Below, one piece after another: positions 8,044 to 17,360 of a stretch of DNA of 63,084 nt. How positions within the stretch are numbered: the stretch's first letter is position 1; the number at the start of each line of letters is the position of its first letter. The stretch lies in the NCBI GenBank assembly GCA_020436835.1, contig JAGQWZ010000463.1, positions 1-63,084 on the forward strand, written 5' to 3'. The translations under genes and the position numbers were made by a program. The notes under the pieces are model-generated. The model worked only from the letters and a program-made list of their open reading frames with translations. It had not been told where the DNA came from and made no database searches. This stretch comes from Saprospiraceae bacterium. GTDB lineage: Bacteria > Bacteroidota > Bacteroidia > Chitinophagales > Saprospiraceae.

Positions 8044-10641
8044 ATGGATGATTCTCCACATAGACCGCCAGGCTGGCTCTCCAAAATCCTTCGTTTCATT
8101 ATTCGAGACGAATATCTGGAGGAGATTGAAGGTGACATGGAGGAGATCTATCCGGAATTGATCCAACGGTACGGCAGCAGGAAGGCCAGACTCTTGTATT
8201 TTCTCGAAGTTTTATTGCTGTGTAGAATTAATTTGATTAAACAAATAAAAGTCATGAATTGGTTTGGGAACATCGGCATAACCAGGAGTTATTTTAAATC
8301 CGGTTGGCGCAATTTTCTGCGCTATAAATCATTTGGTTTAATCAATATTTCAGGACTGACTCTTGGATTCACAGCGGCCCTTCTTTTATTCCTTATTGTC
8401 CGCTATGAAAATTCCTTCGACCGCTTTCATAGTGCATCAGGTGATGTATACCGGGTGGGCGATATAAGTAATGAAGGTGAGGTCAGTGATATGATCGTCA
8501 CTCCCCAGATCCCGCTAATGGTTTCTGAATATCCCGATATTATTCGGGGCTCCCGATTTATTCAGTGGGAAGATATGTTTGAGTACCAGGGAGATTTCAC
8601 CCGCTCCTCTTTTTACTACGTCGACTCCTCTTTTGCCGGTATGTTTGATTTTTCGGTAGTAGAGGGAAGCTTATCGCAAACATTATCGCAACCGGGAATG
8701 ATCGCCCTCACGGAATCCCTGGCGCAACGGATTTTCGGAAAGAATGAGGCCTTGGGTAAGGAGTTACAACTTATTAATGAAGAGCAGGTCTTGCAAGTGG
8801 GAGCGGTGCTTGCAGATCCACCTAAGAATTCGACTTTGCAGTTTTCAGCCCTGGTGCCATGGTCCAATGCTCCTCCATTATTTGATCTCGATCAGATAGG
8901 CAATTGGTATAATACCTTCATGACCGGGTACGTCCAACTCTCTCCGGGCAGTGCTAAAAGTGAAGTGGAAAAAAAACTATCTGCTTTCAAAGAAAAACAC
9001 TTTTTACCTGAACGAATTACTTCTACCGACATTATTTTATTACCCCTGGCGAATGAGCATTTTAGATTGACTGGTAGTAAACGCCTGATTTATATTCTTA
9101 GTGGTATTGCATTGGCATTGCTTCTGATTTCCTGTTTCAATTTTATTAATTTATCGATTTCCCAGCTACTGGAAAGAACGCGTGAAATGGGGGTCAGGAA
9201 AGTGATGGGAGGCAGGAGGAGGCAATTAACCGTCCAATTTATCAGCGAGAGTATGGTAATCTGTGGATTTTCATTGGTGATCTCATTAGTGCTTACTTAT
9301 CTTCTCCTACCGGTGGTGGGAAATTATTTCGATTTTGGGATCAAAGTGGATAGTTTAAATGATCTATCGACTTTGTTTTTCCTTTTAGGCATATGTTTGA
9401 CCATTGCAATCCTATCCAATTTGTGGCCATCCCTTTCCCTCGCCGGCGTCAACTCGATTGATTTAATGAAAGACGCCGTTAAATGGTCAAAATCCGGTGG
9501 GCTCTTCCGCCGGTCTCTCCTCGTCATGCAATTTGTGATTTCCATTGGTGCTTTCATTGCCACGCTGGTCATTTGGCAACAGATCAATTTTATGAAAACC
9601 CAGGATTTGAAATTTAATGGTGATGCCGTCGTCTCAATGGAATTCTATCCCGAATTATTTAAGTCTTCAGAAGACGTTGGTGCCAGGACTAAGATTCTGA
9701 AGGAGGAGTTGCTTCAGGATCCCTCCATTGAGTCCATAACTCAGACCAATGGAATTCCCGGTGATTATTCGGAAAATTACAACTACTTCGAAAGCCTCGA
9801 CAGTAGCAATGTAAAAGGAAGCAGTCTGAGGCAGTTGACGGTAGATGATCATTTCTTTTCCACCTTCAAAATGAGGATTTTGCAGGGCCGGAATTTTGAT
9901 CCCAATTTGGATGAAAATACGGCTGCAGTCATTATAAACGAATCTGCTTATAAGGTTTTCGGTTGGAATGATCTCGATAATAAATATCTCAGGTCAGGAG
10001 GTGACCAGGACAAATTTAAAGTGATCGGAGTAGTAGAGGATTATCATTATCAATCTTTGAAGAATAAAATTCAACCGTTGATTCATTTTTATTATCCGGA
10101 ACCAGGCGGAAGACTGGCCATACGGTTAAATCCCAGTCGTATTGAATCGGGTCTGGACCATTTGCAGAAATCGTGGAATGCACTTGAACCTTATGAACCC
10201 TTATCCTATGCCTTTGTTGACGATTCGATTGACCGGTTGTACAGGGAGCAACAGCGATTAGGCACGACATCTGTTTTTTTTGCCGGCATCGTAATATTAC
10301 TCGCCGGATTGGGACTTTTTAGTCTTTCTGCATACTCCATTCGACTGCGGCGGAAAGAGATCGGGATCCGGAAGGTTTTGGGTGCCAATATTTTGGATGT
10401 CGTCACGATCTTATCTAAAAATTATGGGTTACTGATTTTAACCGGATTTTTAATAGCCTGCCCTCTGGTGTACTTCCTCATGGAATTATTTTTACGGGAT
10501 TTCGCCTATCATATTCCCCTTACTCCCCGGTTTTTTATAGTGGGAGGCTTATTGCTTCTCATAGTTTTCATGGGAATGGTCGCACTGCAATCGGTTCTCG
10601 CAGCCAGAGAAGATCCGTCCATAGCCATAAAAGAAGAATAA
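8044..10641 (+). CDS. FtsX/MacB-type permease with PadR-associated prefix domain
   Basis: This 865-residue membrane protein begins with a soluble prefix of about 75 residues (DEYLEEIEGDMEEIYPELI), the permease prefix domain found next to PadR regulators. A standard double MacB/FtsX permease follows: first membrane segment near residue 100, FtsX motif RTREMGVRKVMGGRRR near 380, second FtsX motif RRKEIGIRKVLGAN near 770. It forms an operon with the PadR gene. No ATPase is encoded nearby, so an unlinked partner or an ATPase-independent role must be assumed. The transported compound is unknown. Confidence 0.92.
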   Translation: MDDSPHRPPGWLSKILRFIIRDEYLEEIEGDMEEIYPELIQRYGSRKARLLYFLEVLLLCRINLIKQIKVMNWFGNIGITRSYFKSGWRNFLRYKSFGLINISGLTLGFTAALLLFLIVRYENSFDRFHSASGDVYRVGDISNEGEVSDMIVTPQIPLMVSEYPDIIRGSRFIQWEDMFEYQGDFTRSSFYYVDSSFAGMFDFSVVEGSLSQTLSQPGMIALTESLAQRIFGKNEALGKELQLINEEQVLQVGAVLADPPKNSTLQFSALVPWSNAPPLFDLDQIGNWYNTFMTGYVQLSPGSAKSEVEKKLSAFKEKHFLPERITSTDIILLPLANEHFRLTGSKRLIYILSGIALALLLISCFNFINLSISQLLERTREMGVRKVMGGRRRQLTVQFISESMVICGFSLVISLVLTYLLLPVVGNYFDFGIKVDSLNDLSTLFFLLGICLTIAILSNLWPSLSLAGVNSIDLMKDAVKWSKSGGLFRRSLLVMQFVISIGAFIATLVIWQQINFMKTQDLKFNGDAVVSMEFYPELFKSSEDVGARTKILKEELLQDPSIESITQTNGIPGDYSENYNYFESLDSSNVKGSSLRQLTVDDHFFSTFKMRILQGRNFDPNLDENTAAVIINESAYKVFGWNDLDNKYLRSGGDQDKFKVIGVVEDYHYQSLKNKIQPLIHFYYPEPGGRLAIRLNPSRIESGLDHLQKSWNALEPYEPLSYAFVDDSIDRLYREQQRLGTTSVFFAGIVILLAGLGLFSLSAYSIRLRRKEIGIRKVLGANILDVVTILSKNYGLLILTGFLIACPLVYFLMELFLRDFAYHIPLTPRFFIVGGLLLLIVFMGMVALQSVLAAREDPSIAIKEE

Positions 10642-10729
10642 AATTCCACTTATAAAAGTATCCGGTTAGAGAAGGAATTTGAAGATGCTCTTTTTGCATC
10701 CGGTTCACACTTGGTTGAGCGTTGGCCTA

Positions 10730-11668
10730 TTATTCAAGTACGACATTGTTCTTAGCTGGTTCGTTAATACGTTTCTCCTCCGGATAGGGCCATAAATGAA
10801 CTACTTTATTTCTGAAATCAATACTGACTTTCATCGCTGAAAATAATTCATGTCCCAGAATTCCCTGGATCTTGGGACCACTTAAAGTGTAGTTCAGATC
10901 ATCCCACGAACCAATCACGGTCCAATCTGTGGAATCCAGGAAAAGGCTTCCGATTTTAAGCTCAGGGATGGGAATGACGATTCTATTTTTGATCTCATCT
11001 CCAAAGCCACCAATATTTCGATAACGGCTATTTGAAATGTCACTTATCACTTGTTTACTGGTTTGTAAGTCCATCAGATTTACTTCCGCTCCGGTATCAA
11101 GCACTACCCGCATTTTCACTCCATTCAGGGCAATGGAGATGGTGGGTGTTCCACCCTTATACCTGAAGGCAATGGATTGATCCGGTTCGTCCGGGGATGC
11201 AGATGAAGGATCCTTTTTTCGCTTAATCGAGTGAATTTCAATCTGTTGAGCCCGGTAGTTGAACTGGACTTCATACTTACGGAAAAGACTGCTACCAATC
11301 AGTCCGTGAATCGGGATCCCGGCCTTTGTCTCGATAAGACTCATCGTCACGATTTGGCTGTAGGCGTTTTTCCAGGATAAATCTCCGATTTGCAGTGTTG
11401 ATCGGGTGACCTGCATTTCCTGCAGATCGCCCGTTATCCCGACAAAATATTTATCTGAAGGTTCACCGGAAAAATAACGTGCATTTAATAATATATTGGA
11501 AGTGCCCGTGTCAATGATAAAATTTCCGGTTTGGTGGTTGACTGTGGCACGAATCACAATTAAATTTCCACAAAACCTTATTGGTATGGGTTTGGAATAT
11601 GCGGGATTAATTGCTAAAACAAGTAAGAAAAAAAGGAATAAAGAAATGGTTGTTAATCTCTGATCCAT
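10730..11668 (-). CDS. Exported retropepsin-like aspartyl protease, two-lobed
   Basis: This 312-residue protein has a signal peptide (about 25 residues, ending near NPAYS). It carries two aspartyl-protease half-sites: FIIDTGTSNILLN near residue 53 and VVLDTGAEVNLM near residue 192, each followed by a hydrophobic-Gly element (GLIGSSLF and GILGHELF). A single chain with both catalytic aspartates can fold as a pseudo-dimer, as in the bacterial aspartyl-protease family. It is probably periplasmic or surface-exposed. It converges with the permease gene and is divergent from the phosphotriesterase gene. Substrate unknown. Confidence 0.85.
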   Translation of the reverse strand: MDQRLTTISLFLFFLLVLAINPAYSKPIPIRFCGNLIVIRATVNHQTGNFIIDTGTSNILLNARYFSGEPSDKYFVGITGDLQEMQVTRSTLQIGDLSWKNAYSQIVTMSLIETKAGIPIHGLIGSSLFRKYEVQFNYRAQQIEIHSIKRKKDPSSASPDEPDQSIAFRYKGGTPTISIALNGVKMRVVLDTGAEVNLMDLQTSKQVISDISNSRYRNIGGFGDEIKNRIVIPIPELKIGSLFLDSTDWTVIGSWDDLNYTLSGPKIQGILGHELFSAMKVSIDFRNKVVHLWPYPEEKRINEPAKNNVVLE

Positions 11669-11722
11669 GATTTAAAAGATTTTATACTACTGATCACAAT
11701 TTTTCCCTCATCATGGCAGCAT

Positions 11723-11761
11723 CTGATAGTTTGGATTGAGTGTCGGAGTTCGCACTATCAG
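11723..11761. repeat. 8-base inverted repeat in a 337-base divergent intergenic region
   Basis: CTGATAGT at 11723-11730 is matched by ACTATCAG at 11754-11761, with a 23-base spacer. It lies in the gap (11669-12005) between the divergent protease and phosphotriesterase-like genes. It could be an operator or an RNA stem in a leader. Apart from this I see no gene in the gap. Confidence 0.45.
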
Positions 11762-12005
11762 GAGAATTAAAGATAGGATGTCTAAGGGTAAATCTCCCCG
11801 CATACTCAATGATAATGATATCTTTTTAAGCCGGATTTGTGATTTTCAACTCTGTATTTATCATTGTTAGAAATGCCCGCTCCGCGCTAGATAAGAATTT
11901 GAATTTTCTGTGGTCTTAGTAATCTCAATTGTAAATCCATTGATGTCAGCAACCCATAAAAGGGATTGGGTATTCTCTGGTCCAAAATGTTTACCTTCGA
12001 ACCTT

Positions 12006-13031
12006 GTGAAAAGGAGAGATTTCATTCGTAATTCTGGGGGGCTGATGTTGATGAGTGGCCTGCAGTCATTCTTATATCATGAATCTGTGGAAATGCCAAA
12101 GTACCTCACTGTGACGGGTGAAATTCGCAAAGAAGATCTGGGCATTACACTCATTCATGAACATATCCTGGTTGATTTTGTCGGGGCAGCACTGAGCGGC
12201 CCGGACCGGTACGTTAGGGATGAGGTAGTGAAACGCGCCCTGCCATTCCTCACTGATCTAGTAGATCTGGGATGTAGCACCTTTGTGGATTGTACTCCTG
12301 CCTACCCTGGGCGAGATGTGCAGCTGCTTCAGCAGTTGTCAATTCAAACCGGCCTGAATATTTTGACCAATACCGGATATTATGGAGCCGTAGACGGTAA
12401 ATATTTACCAAAATTTGCCTTTTCAGAGTCTGCGGGCCAGCTGGCACAAAGATGGATTCTGGAAGCGGAGAAGGGCATAGATGACACCGGAATCAAACCT
12501 GGTTTTATCAAGATCGGAGTGAACAAGGGGCCGCTCAATGCGGTAGACCGAAAGCTGGTAGAAGCAGCCGCCATTACCCATCTGGCTACCGGCCTCACCA
12601 TTTCGTCTCATACCGGTGATGGCAAGGCCGCCCTCGAACAGATCCATATTTTACAGGCCAACGGAGTTCATGCCGATGCATTTAGATGGGTGCACGCACA
12701 AAATGAGAAGGATACGCTGCTGCATCTTGAAGCCGCCGGGCAAGGGGCATGGGTAGAGTTCGATGGAATTTCTGAAAAGTCAGCAGAGCAGCATTTTGAG
12801 TTCATCTCTAATATGAAGAGTCATAATTTTCTCGACCATTGTTTGATCTCACAAGATTCGGGATGGTATCATGTAGGAGAGGAGAACGGTGGAAATTACA
12901 ATGATTATAATTACATTTTTGATCATTTTATTCCTTTACTGAAGCATAAGGATTTCGAACAGAAAGAAATAGATTTACTATTATTTGACAACGTGGCCAG
13001 GAGTCTTGGCATTTATCCCAGAAAAAACTAA
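12006..13031 (+). CDS. Phosphotriesterase-family metal hydrolase, likely Tat-exported
   Basis: The protein has 341 residues from a GTG start and carries the binuclear-metal ligands of the phosphotriesterase family: HEH in TLIHEHILVDF, the bridging Lys in KPGFIKIGVNKG, His in ISSHTGDG, His in WVHAQN and Asp in LISQDSGW. I chose the GTG at 12006 because it yields a twin-arginine signal (KRRDFIRNSGG followed by a hydrophobic stretch). An upstream GTG at 11910 would bury that signal behind 32 unrelated residues. Family members are lactonases, phosphotriesterases or uncharacterised homologues; the natural substrate cannot be read here. An esterase follows 10 bases downstream, so both may be co-expressed in the periplasm. 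Confidence 0.85.
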   Translation: MKRRDFIRNSGGLMLMSGLQSFLYHESVEMPKYLTVTGEIRKEDLGITLIHEHILVDFVGAALSGPDRYVRDEVVKRALPFLTDLVDLGCSTFVDCTPAYPGRDVQLLQQLSIQTGLNILTNTGYYGAVDGKYLPKFAFSESAGQLAQRWILEAEKGIDDTGIKPGFIKIGVNKGPLNAVDRKLVEAAAITHLATGLTISSHTGDGKAALEQIHILQANGVHADAFRWVHAQNEKDTLLHLEAAGQGAWVEFDGISEKSAEQHFEFISNMKSHNFLDHCLISQDSGWYHVGEENGGNYNDYNYIFDHFIPLLKHKDFEQKEIDLLLFDNVARSLGIYPRKN

Positions 13032-13041
13032 ATCATAGATT

Positions 13042-13935
13042 ATGACCTTCAGACCGTATTTCAAACAGATACCTCTCGGAATTATCTTGACATTTTATTT
13101 TTGTGCCGGACCATTTTTAACGATGGCGGGAGATAACTACGGACCCGGTGATCCGGTTATTATCCCCTTGTGGGAGGAGGGCGCTCCGGGTTTTGAAGAT
13201 AAAATGGATGAAAAGGAAGAAGCGAAGGATTACTGGGTCAAAAACATACATAACCCAACCCTGACGGCCTATTTTCCGGAAGAGGGAAAGGCAAACGGTA
13301 CTGCCGTGGTCATTTGTCCCGGGGGAGGTCACCGTCTTTTGGTGATCACTGCCGAAGGAAAGGACGCAGCTACGTTTTTTACTGAACAGGGAATTACAGC
13401 TTTCGTCCTGAAATACCGTCTTTTTCGGGAAGAAAATTCTCCCTATACAGAATCACATGCCCGCCAGGACGGCCTACGGGCTCTACGGAAAGTCAGAAGT
13501 TTGGCCGGCCGGTTCCAGATTGATCCGGACCGGATCGGAATTATGGGATTTTCTGCCGGGGGAGAATTGGCGGCATGGACTGCATTTGCGGATGGCTCAG
13601 GAGATGAAATGGCAAAGGATCCGGTTGATCGTCTCAGCGCCCGGCCGAATTTCCAAATATTAATCTATCCTGGTCCATTGGCGGTGGAGGAAGCAAAAAC
13701 GACCAATTTACCACCAGCGTTTATGCTGGCCGCAAATGATGATAAATGTTGCAGTGGACCTATTCTCGATCTGACCCGGATGTATCGAACTGCCGGAGTA
13801 CCGGTGGAGATGCACCTGTACGCCAGGGGAGATCATGCGTTTAATATGGGTAACCGGTCTGAATTACAAACCATTCATAGTTGGCCGGATCGACTTAGGG
13901 ATTGGCTGCTAGATAATGGCTGGATTCCCAGATAA
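13042..13935 (+). CDS. Exported alpha/beta-hydrolase (BD-FAE-like esterase)
   Basis: This 297-residue protein has an N-terminal signal sequence (about 30 residues) and an alpha/beta-hydrolase core. The oxyanion region is VVICPGGGH, the nucleophile elbow GIMGFSAGGELAAW, the acid is Asp in LAANDDKCC and the catalytic His is in YARGDHAFNMG. This is the layout of bacterial exported esterases that remove acyl groups from polysaccharide side chains. It is transcribed with the phosphotriesterase-like gene. Deacylation of a plant or algal glycan is a family-level guess. Confidence 0.88.
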   Translation: MTFRPYFKQIPLGIILTFYFCAGPFLTMAGDNYGPGDPVIIPLWEEGAPGFEDKMDEKEEAKDYWVKNIHNPTLTAYFPEEGKANGTAVVICPGGGHRLLVITAEGKDAATFFTEQGITAFVLKYRLFREENSPYTESHARQDGLRALRKVRSLAGRFQIDPDRIGIMGFSAGGELAAWTAFADGSGDEMAKDPVDRLSARPNFQILIYPGPLAVEEAKTTNLPPAFMLAANDDKCCSGPILDLTRMYRTAGVPVEMHLYARGDHAFNMGNRSELQTIHSWPDRLRDWLLDNGWIPR

Positions 13936-13966
13936 TATTTTTTGATCTGTAAAAGCAAGTCTGGCC

Positions 13967-15001
13967 CTACATCAGTACACCGTTCTTTGCCTGAATAGCC
14001 GGAGGTAGATTTGTCTCGCCCAGCATCTCCCGCAGATCGATCTCAATCACCCGGCAAAGGGATAACATAGGTATATCATTGGCCATGCCCTGAAATGGAT
14101 TCTCGGAATAATCTCCGACAATTTCCATTACAACATAGATCCAACCCACCAAAGCAGTGATTGGAACCGCCAGCCAGGCTCCCCAACCCACCGTTTGCAT
14201 TAGTTCCGGAATCATCGTAAAAGGGAGAAGAAATATAAAAATACCAATGAAATAGCGGCTCATATTTGCATATTGACGGGGGAAGGGAAATTTTTTGATC
14301 CGCTCATTTTTGCCTTGCAAGGTGTAAAAGCTTTTTAGCAAATTGACCAGTTCCATATGCCGGAAATCTTCGATTATCCCCTGCTCTCTTAACTGCTGAA
14401 GATCTCTGGATTGTTCATTAATGATTTGGGTTGCCGTGTTTACATGATCGATCAGGCGACTATATTCTCCTTCGGGAAGAAAGTTTTCAAGTTCAGTTTG
14501 AGTGACTTCATCGTTAATCAATCCGATCCCAAACTTTTCCTGATAATAGTTGGCTGTTCGTCCGATATGGCCACCCTGACTGGCATGTTCCCAGGGAGTG
14601 GGCACCAGTAGTTGACTCCGATGTGCATACAGCCAGGCAATGTGCCGGTAAATCAATCTTTGCTTGATCTCATGAATGTGCTGAACACTAATTTTATGCT
14701 CGGCAAATTGATTGGATATAAATCCATCGATCATCATGCCCCAGCTTCGGCTGTCATTGACTATGCCACCCCAGATCTTACGTGCTTCCCACATCCGGTC
14801 ATATGCCTGGTTGTTTTTAAAACCCACATAAAAAGCAACAGCTGTACCGATAATCGAGACCGGTAACCAGGGAATCGCGATTCGGATAATATCATATTGA
14901 TACAACAGTGATGCCACCGTCATGACCGCCAGCAACCAAAGTATGTGAGGACCGGTCCATCGTAATAAATTGCCAAATTTAATACCCTTTGTTACAATCA
15001 T
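13967..15001 (-). CDS. Bestrophin-family anion channel
   Basis: This 344-residue membrane protein matches bacterial bestrophins (UPF0187). It has two N-terminal membrane segments (about 15-35 and 40-60), the conserved GFKNNQAYDRMWEARKIWGG after the second, a long helical cytoplasmic part, two further membrane segments (about 240-280) and the C-terminal signature VEIVGDYSENPFQGMANDIPM in shortened form. Family members are pentameric ion channels. It stands alone, convergent with the esterase gene. The next 278 bases (15002-15279) hold no gene I can support. Confidence 0.92.
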   Translation of the reverse strand: MIVTKGIKFGNLLRWTGPHILWLLAVMTVASLLYQYDIIRIAIPWLPVSIIGTAVAFYVGFKNNQAYDRMWEARKIWGGIVNDSRSWGMMIDGFISNQFAEHKISVQHIHEIKQRLIYRHIAWLYAHRSQLLVPTPWEHASQGGHIGRTANYYQEKFGIGLINDEVTQTELENFLPEGEYSRLIDHVNTATQIINEQSRDLQQLREQGIIEDFRHMELVNLLKSFYTLQGKNERIKKFPFPRQYANMSRYFIGIFIFLLPFTMIPELMQTVGWGAWLAVPITALVGWIYVVMEIVGDYSENPFQGMANDIPMLSLCRVIEIDLREMLGETNLPPAIQAKNGVLM

Positions 15002-15279
15002 ATGCTTTTGGAAATATTGGAATTTAGGTCGCCAAGTTAAAGAATATAGATTACTGGCGAATCAAGTTAATCCTGAAAAATTCATTCTTAATTTAGGACC
15101 AGGGATCCTGTCACTTCATTTCTTTGCCAAAATTATAGTAACATTTATTCAAGAGGTTGAATATTGCTTCTAAATCGATTTTAGCAGAAGAATAGAATTG
15201 ACTTTTTAATTCTCAACTTAAGAAGAAGTAATTGGGGATGAAATAGCATGTTCACTGCAATTGGACAGTTGACGTTCGA

Positions 15280-15699
15280 TTACATGGGTTTTTTTAATAT
15301 TTCCATGATGTTCTGTGGACTTGAGACATCAGCAAATCCAAATTTCCGGTAAAGATTGTGAGCGTCCCTGGTATTTAATCCCATTCTTCTTAAGGAAGTC
15401 AATTCGGGATGAGCCATAATTTCCCGGAGCAACAATTTGGCCAGCCCCTGACCCCTGAAGTCATTAAGTATAAAAACATCCATGATCGAGCCAAAAGTAG
15501 CGTAGTCAGTGACTACCCTGGCAAATCCGACCTGATTGTAGTTATGCAGATAAACGCCAAAGCATAGTGAGTTTTGAATTGACTTTTCGACCGTTCTTCG
15601 CGAACAACCTCGGGCCCAGTACGAATGATTGGATAGAAAATCCCAAATTAGGTCCTGATTCAGTTTGTCTTTATCTGTGGAAATCAAGAATGGAGTCAT
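15280..15699 (-). CDS. GNAT-family N-acetyltransferase
   Basis: This is a 139-residue cytoplasmic protein of the GNAT fold. The acetyl-CoA pyrophosphate loop reads FRGQGLAKLLL (about residues 80-91), preceded by the beta-4 strand SIMDVFILN and followed by LRRMGLNTRDAHNLYRKFGFA, the usual beta-5/alpha-4 region. The gene sits 12 bases after a DinB-family gene on the same strand and is probably co-transcribed with it. The acceptor substrate is unknown. Confidence 0.9.
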   Translation of the reverse strand: MTPFLISTDKDKLNQDLIWDFLSNHSYWARGCSRRTVEKSIQNSLCFGVYLHNYNQVGFARVVTDYATFGSIMDVFILNDFRGQGLAKLLLREIMAHPELTSLRRMGLNTRDAHNLYRKFGFADVSSPQNIMEILKKPM

Positions 15700-15711
15700 G
15701 TCTTCTTAGGA

Positions 15712-16158
15712 TTAGGTTTCCAATGCATTCTTTATTTGTTGAAGATGACGTTCATTGTGCCAGGCTACCTTGTCAAATTCATCTTTCAGGGTGCGCAATC
15801 CGCTCTCACTATGTATGAACTGATTGTCACCATATTTAACATAGTACTGATTTGCCAGATTAATGACCCCCTCCCGCACTGAAGCATAGATGGATTGACT
15901 GATACCCAGGGGTTGTATGGCATATTCAATTTTCTCACACCATTTGTCCTGATCGAATGCCCAAATCACGGTACCGGGTTCGGCGATTGCTCGGCGGATA
16001 CGGTCGTACAGCACTGTTTCAGCATCCGCAAGGTGATGGAGGATCTCACGTATAGTCCATTTTCCGGGACCGTAGGATTTTTGCAGATCCAGTTCTGAAA
16101 GCTCAAAAAAAGCTAAGGTTGTTTGCTTTGTTTGTCGGAGATTATCTAGTATTTCCAT
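15712..16158 (-). CDS. DinB-superfamily protein
   Basis: This 148-residue four-helix-bundle protein has the DinB/YfiT metal-site pattern: His in EILHHLADAE (near residue 40) and two His near the C-terminus in WHNERHLQQIKNAL. KWTIREILHH is typical of the family. Members include thiol transferases and other metal-dependent detoxification enzymes; the name comes from a damage-inducible Bacillus gene. It is followed by the GNAT gene and lies 89 bases beyond the AlkC gene on the same strand. Confidence 0.88.
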   Translation of the reverse strand: MEILDNLRQTKQTTLAFFELSELDLQKSYGPGKWTIREILHHLADAETVLYDRIRRAIAEPGTVIWAFDQDKWCEKIEYAIQPLGISQSIYASVREGVINLANQYYVKYGDNQFIHSESGLRTLKDEFDKVAWHNERHLQQIKNALET

Positions 16159-16247
16159 GCTTCAAAACTGCAAAAAGAATGGCAGTTTCCAATCATCTAT
16201 TTTCCCGGGATCACCGGTGGTGGATCGCAAAGTCAGGATTTCCCCGA

Positions 16248-17351
16248 TTATGGCTGGAGTTGGAATGTCATCTCAGGAAAAGCCTGTCCATTAAGAACCA
16301 ACGTTAATTTGTGAATTCCGGGATAATATTTCCGGGTGGTTATGGGACGAAATGAATGCTTACGCACAATTTCAGTTTGGGATTGTTTTTCAAATACTCT
16401 TTCGGTTATTTTAAATATTTTCCGGGAATAGGTACCATTAGAGCGTTGGTAAAAAATCTGGTATTCGACCCGGATTAACTCCTGGACCTTACTGTTATTC
16501 TCCAGGGTAAATCTAAATAATAGTTCATGCCCAATCTGTACAATTGGGGTCAGGACTTCAAGATTTTTTATTTTTAATGCATTGGTGTATTTCAGGTTAA
16601 ATAGATCCAGAATCTCGGGGTTTCCTGCCTTCAGTAAAGAACGGCTTCCATGTTTGAGTATCCAATCGGTATCACTTGATTTTCCTTTCCATTTTTTTAC
16701 CAGGCTGATCACTAATGCAGGATGGTCTTTGGATATATCGTTGATATTGTTGGCGACACTTTTACGCACGAATTCAGAGGGATCTTCCTTAAGATTTTTG
16801 AGAATGGGTAATATGGGAGAAGGATCTTTCTTCAGAAAGTCAATTCCGATCGCCCAGGGTAATCGAGGCCGGCAGCCTTCGGAAGAGAAGCGCCGTACGT
16901 GAGCATGGGCATGTCCTGACCATTGTAGCATTTGGTCGAGCATCCGTTCTTTGTCTTTCAATATGAAGTGTCTCACGGCAAATTCACAACTGGTGAACTG
17001 GGTGATCTTTTCCATGGCTGAGATGGATATTTCAATATGTCCGAGTCCAAATTCTTTAATAAAATCCGGTATAAACATGTAGGCAAAAGACAGACCCGGA
17101 TTATTTTTCTGCAGTTGTCCGGCGAGTCGCACGATAAGGGGGATGGAGAGGGTAGGATCATCTGGCAGGAAAGCACCCAGGGTTTTAGCCAGGTGATGCA
17201 TTCTCGCTTTTAATTCCATTTCATCCCAATCCGCATTAAATAGCTCACCGCAGAATTTCTGATATTTAAATTCCGGATAAACAGTAAGTAGGCCTGATTC
17301 GAGACGATTGAAGAATTCCGCATTAAAGGAGTTTTTTAGTGGTTCAGCCAT
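16248..17351 (-). CDS. alkC: AlkC-type DNA glycosylase (HEAT-like repeats plus C-terminal Ig-like domain)
   Basis: This 367-residue protein belongs to the DNA alkylation repair superfamily, whose HEAT-like helical repeats remove alkylated bases without base flipping. The central motif HVRRFSSEGCRPRLPWAI (about 160-178) is characteristic of AlkC, and repeat helices continue through FVRKSVANNINDISKDHP. From about residue 255 the sequence changes to beta-strand-rich segments ending in GIHKLTLVLNGQAFPEMTFQL, in keeping with the Ig-like C-terminal domain known from some AlkC proteins. It begins 9 bases after a DinB gene, so both are likely in one repair/stress operon. Confidence 0.85.
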   Translation of the reverse strand: MAEPLKNSFNAEFFNRLESGLLTVYPEFKYQKFCGELFNADWDEMELKARMHHLAKTLGAFLPDDPTLSIPLIVRLAGQLQKNNPGLSFAYMFIPDFIKEFGLGHIEISISAMEKITQFTSCEFAVRHFILKDKERMLDQMLQWSGHAHAHVRRFSSEGCRPRLPWAIGIDFLKKDPSPILPILKNLKEDPSEFVRKSVANNINDISKDHPALVISLVKKWKGKSSDTDWILKHGSRSLLKAGNPEILDLFNLKYTNALKIKNLEVLTPIVQIGHELLFRFTLENNSKVQELIRVEYQIFYQRSNGTYSRKIFKITERVFEKQSQTEIVRKHSFRPITTRKYYPGIHKLTLVLNGQAFPEMTFQLQP

Positions 17352-17360
17352 GGAATGTAA

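Noticed and set aside
10690..10712. Weak hairpin GATGC/GCATC between convergent permease and protease genes
   Set aside because: Only five base pairs with the T-run inside the loop; not a convincing terminator.
11910..12005. Longer start for the phosphotriesterase-like protein
   Set aside because: It would place the twin-arginine leader 32 residues inside the protein.
15190..15215. AGAATT/AATTCT stem in the gap before the GNAT gene
   Set aside because: AT-rich six-base stem, expected often by chance.
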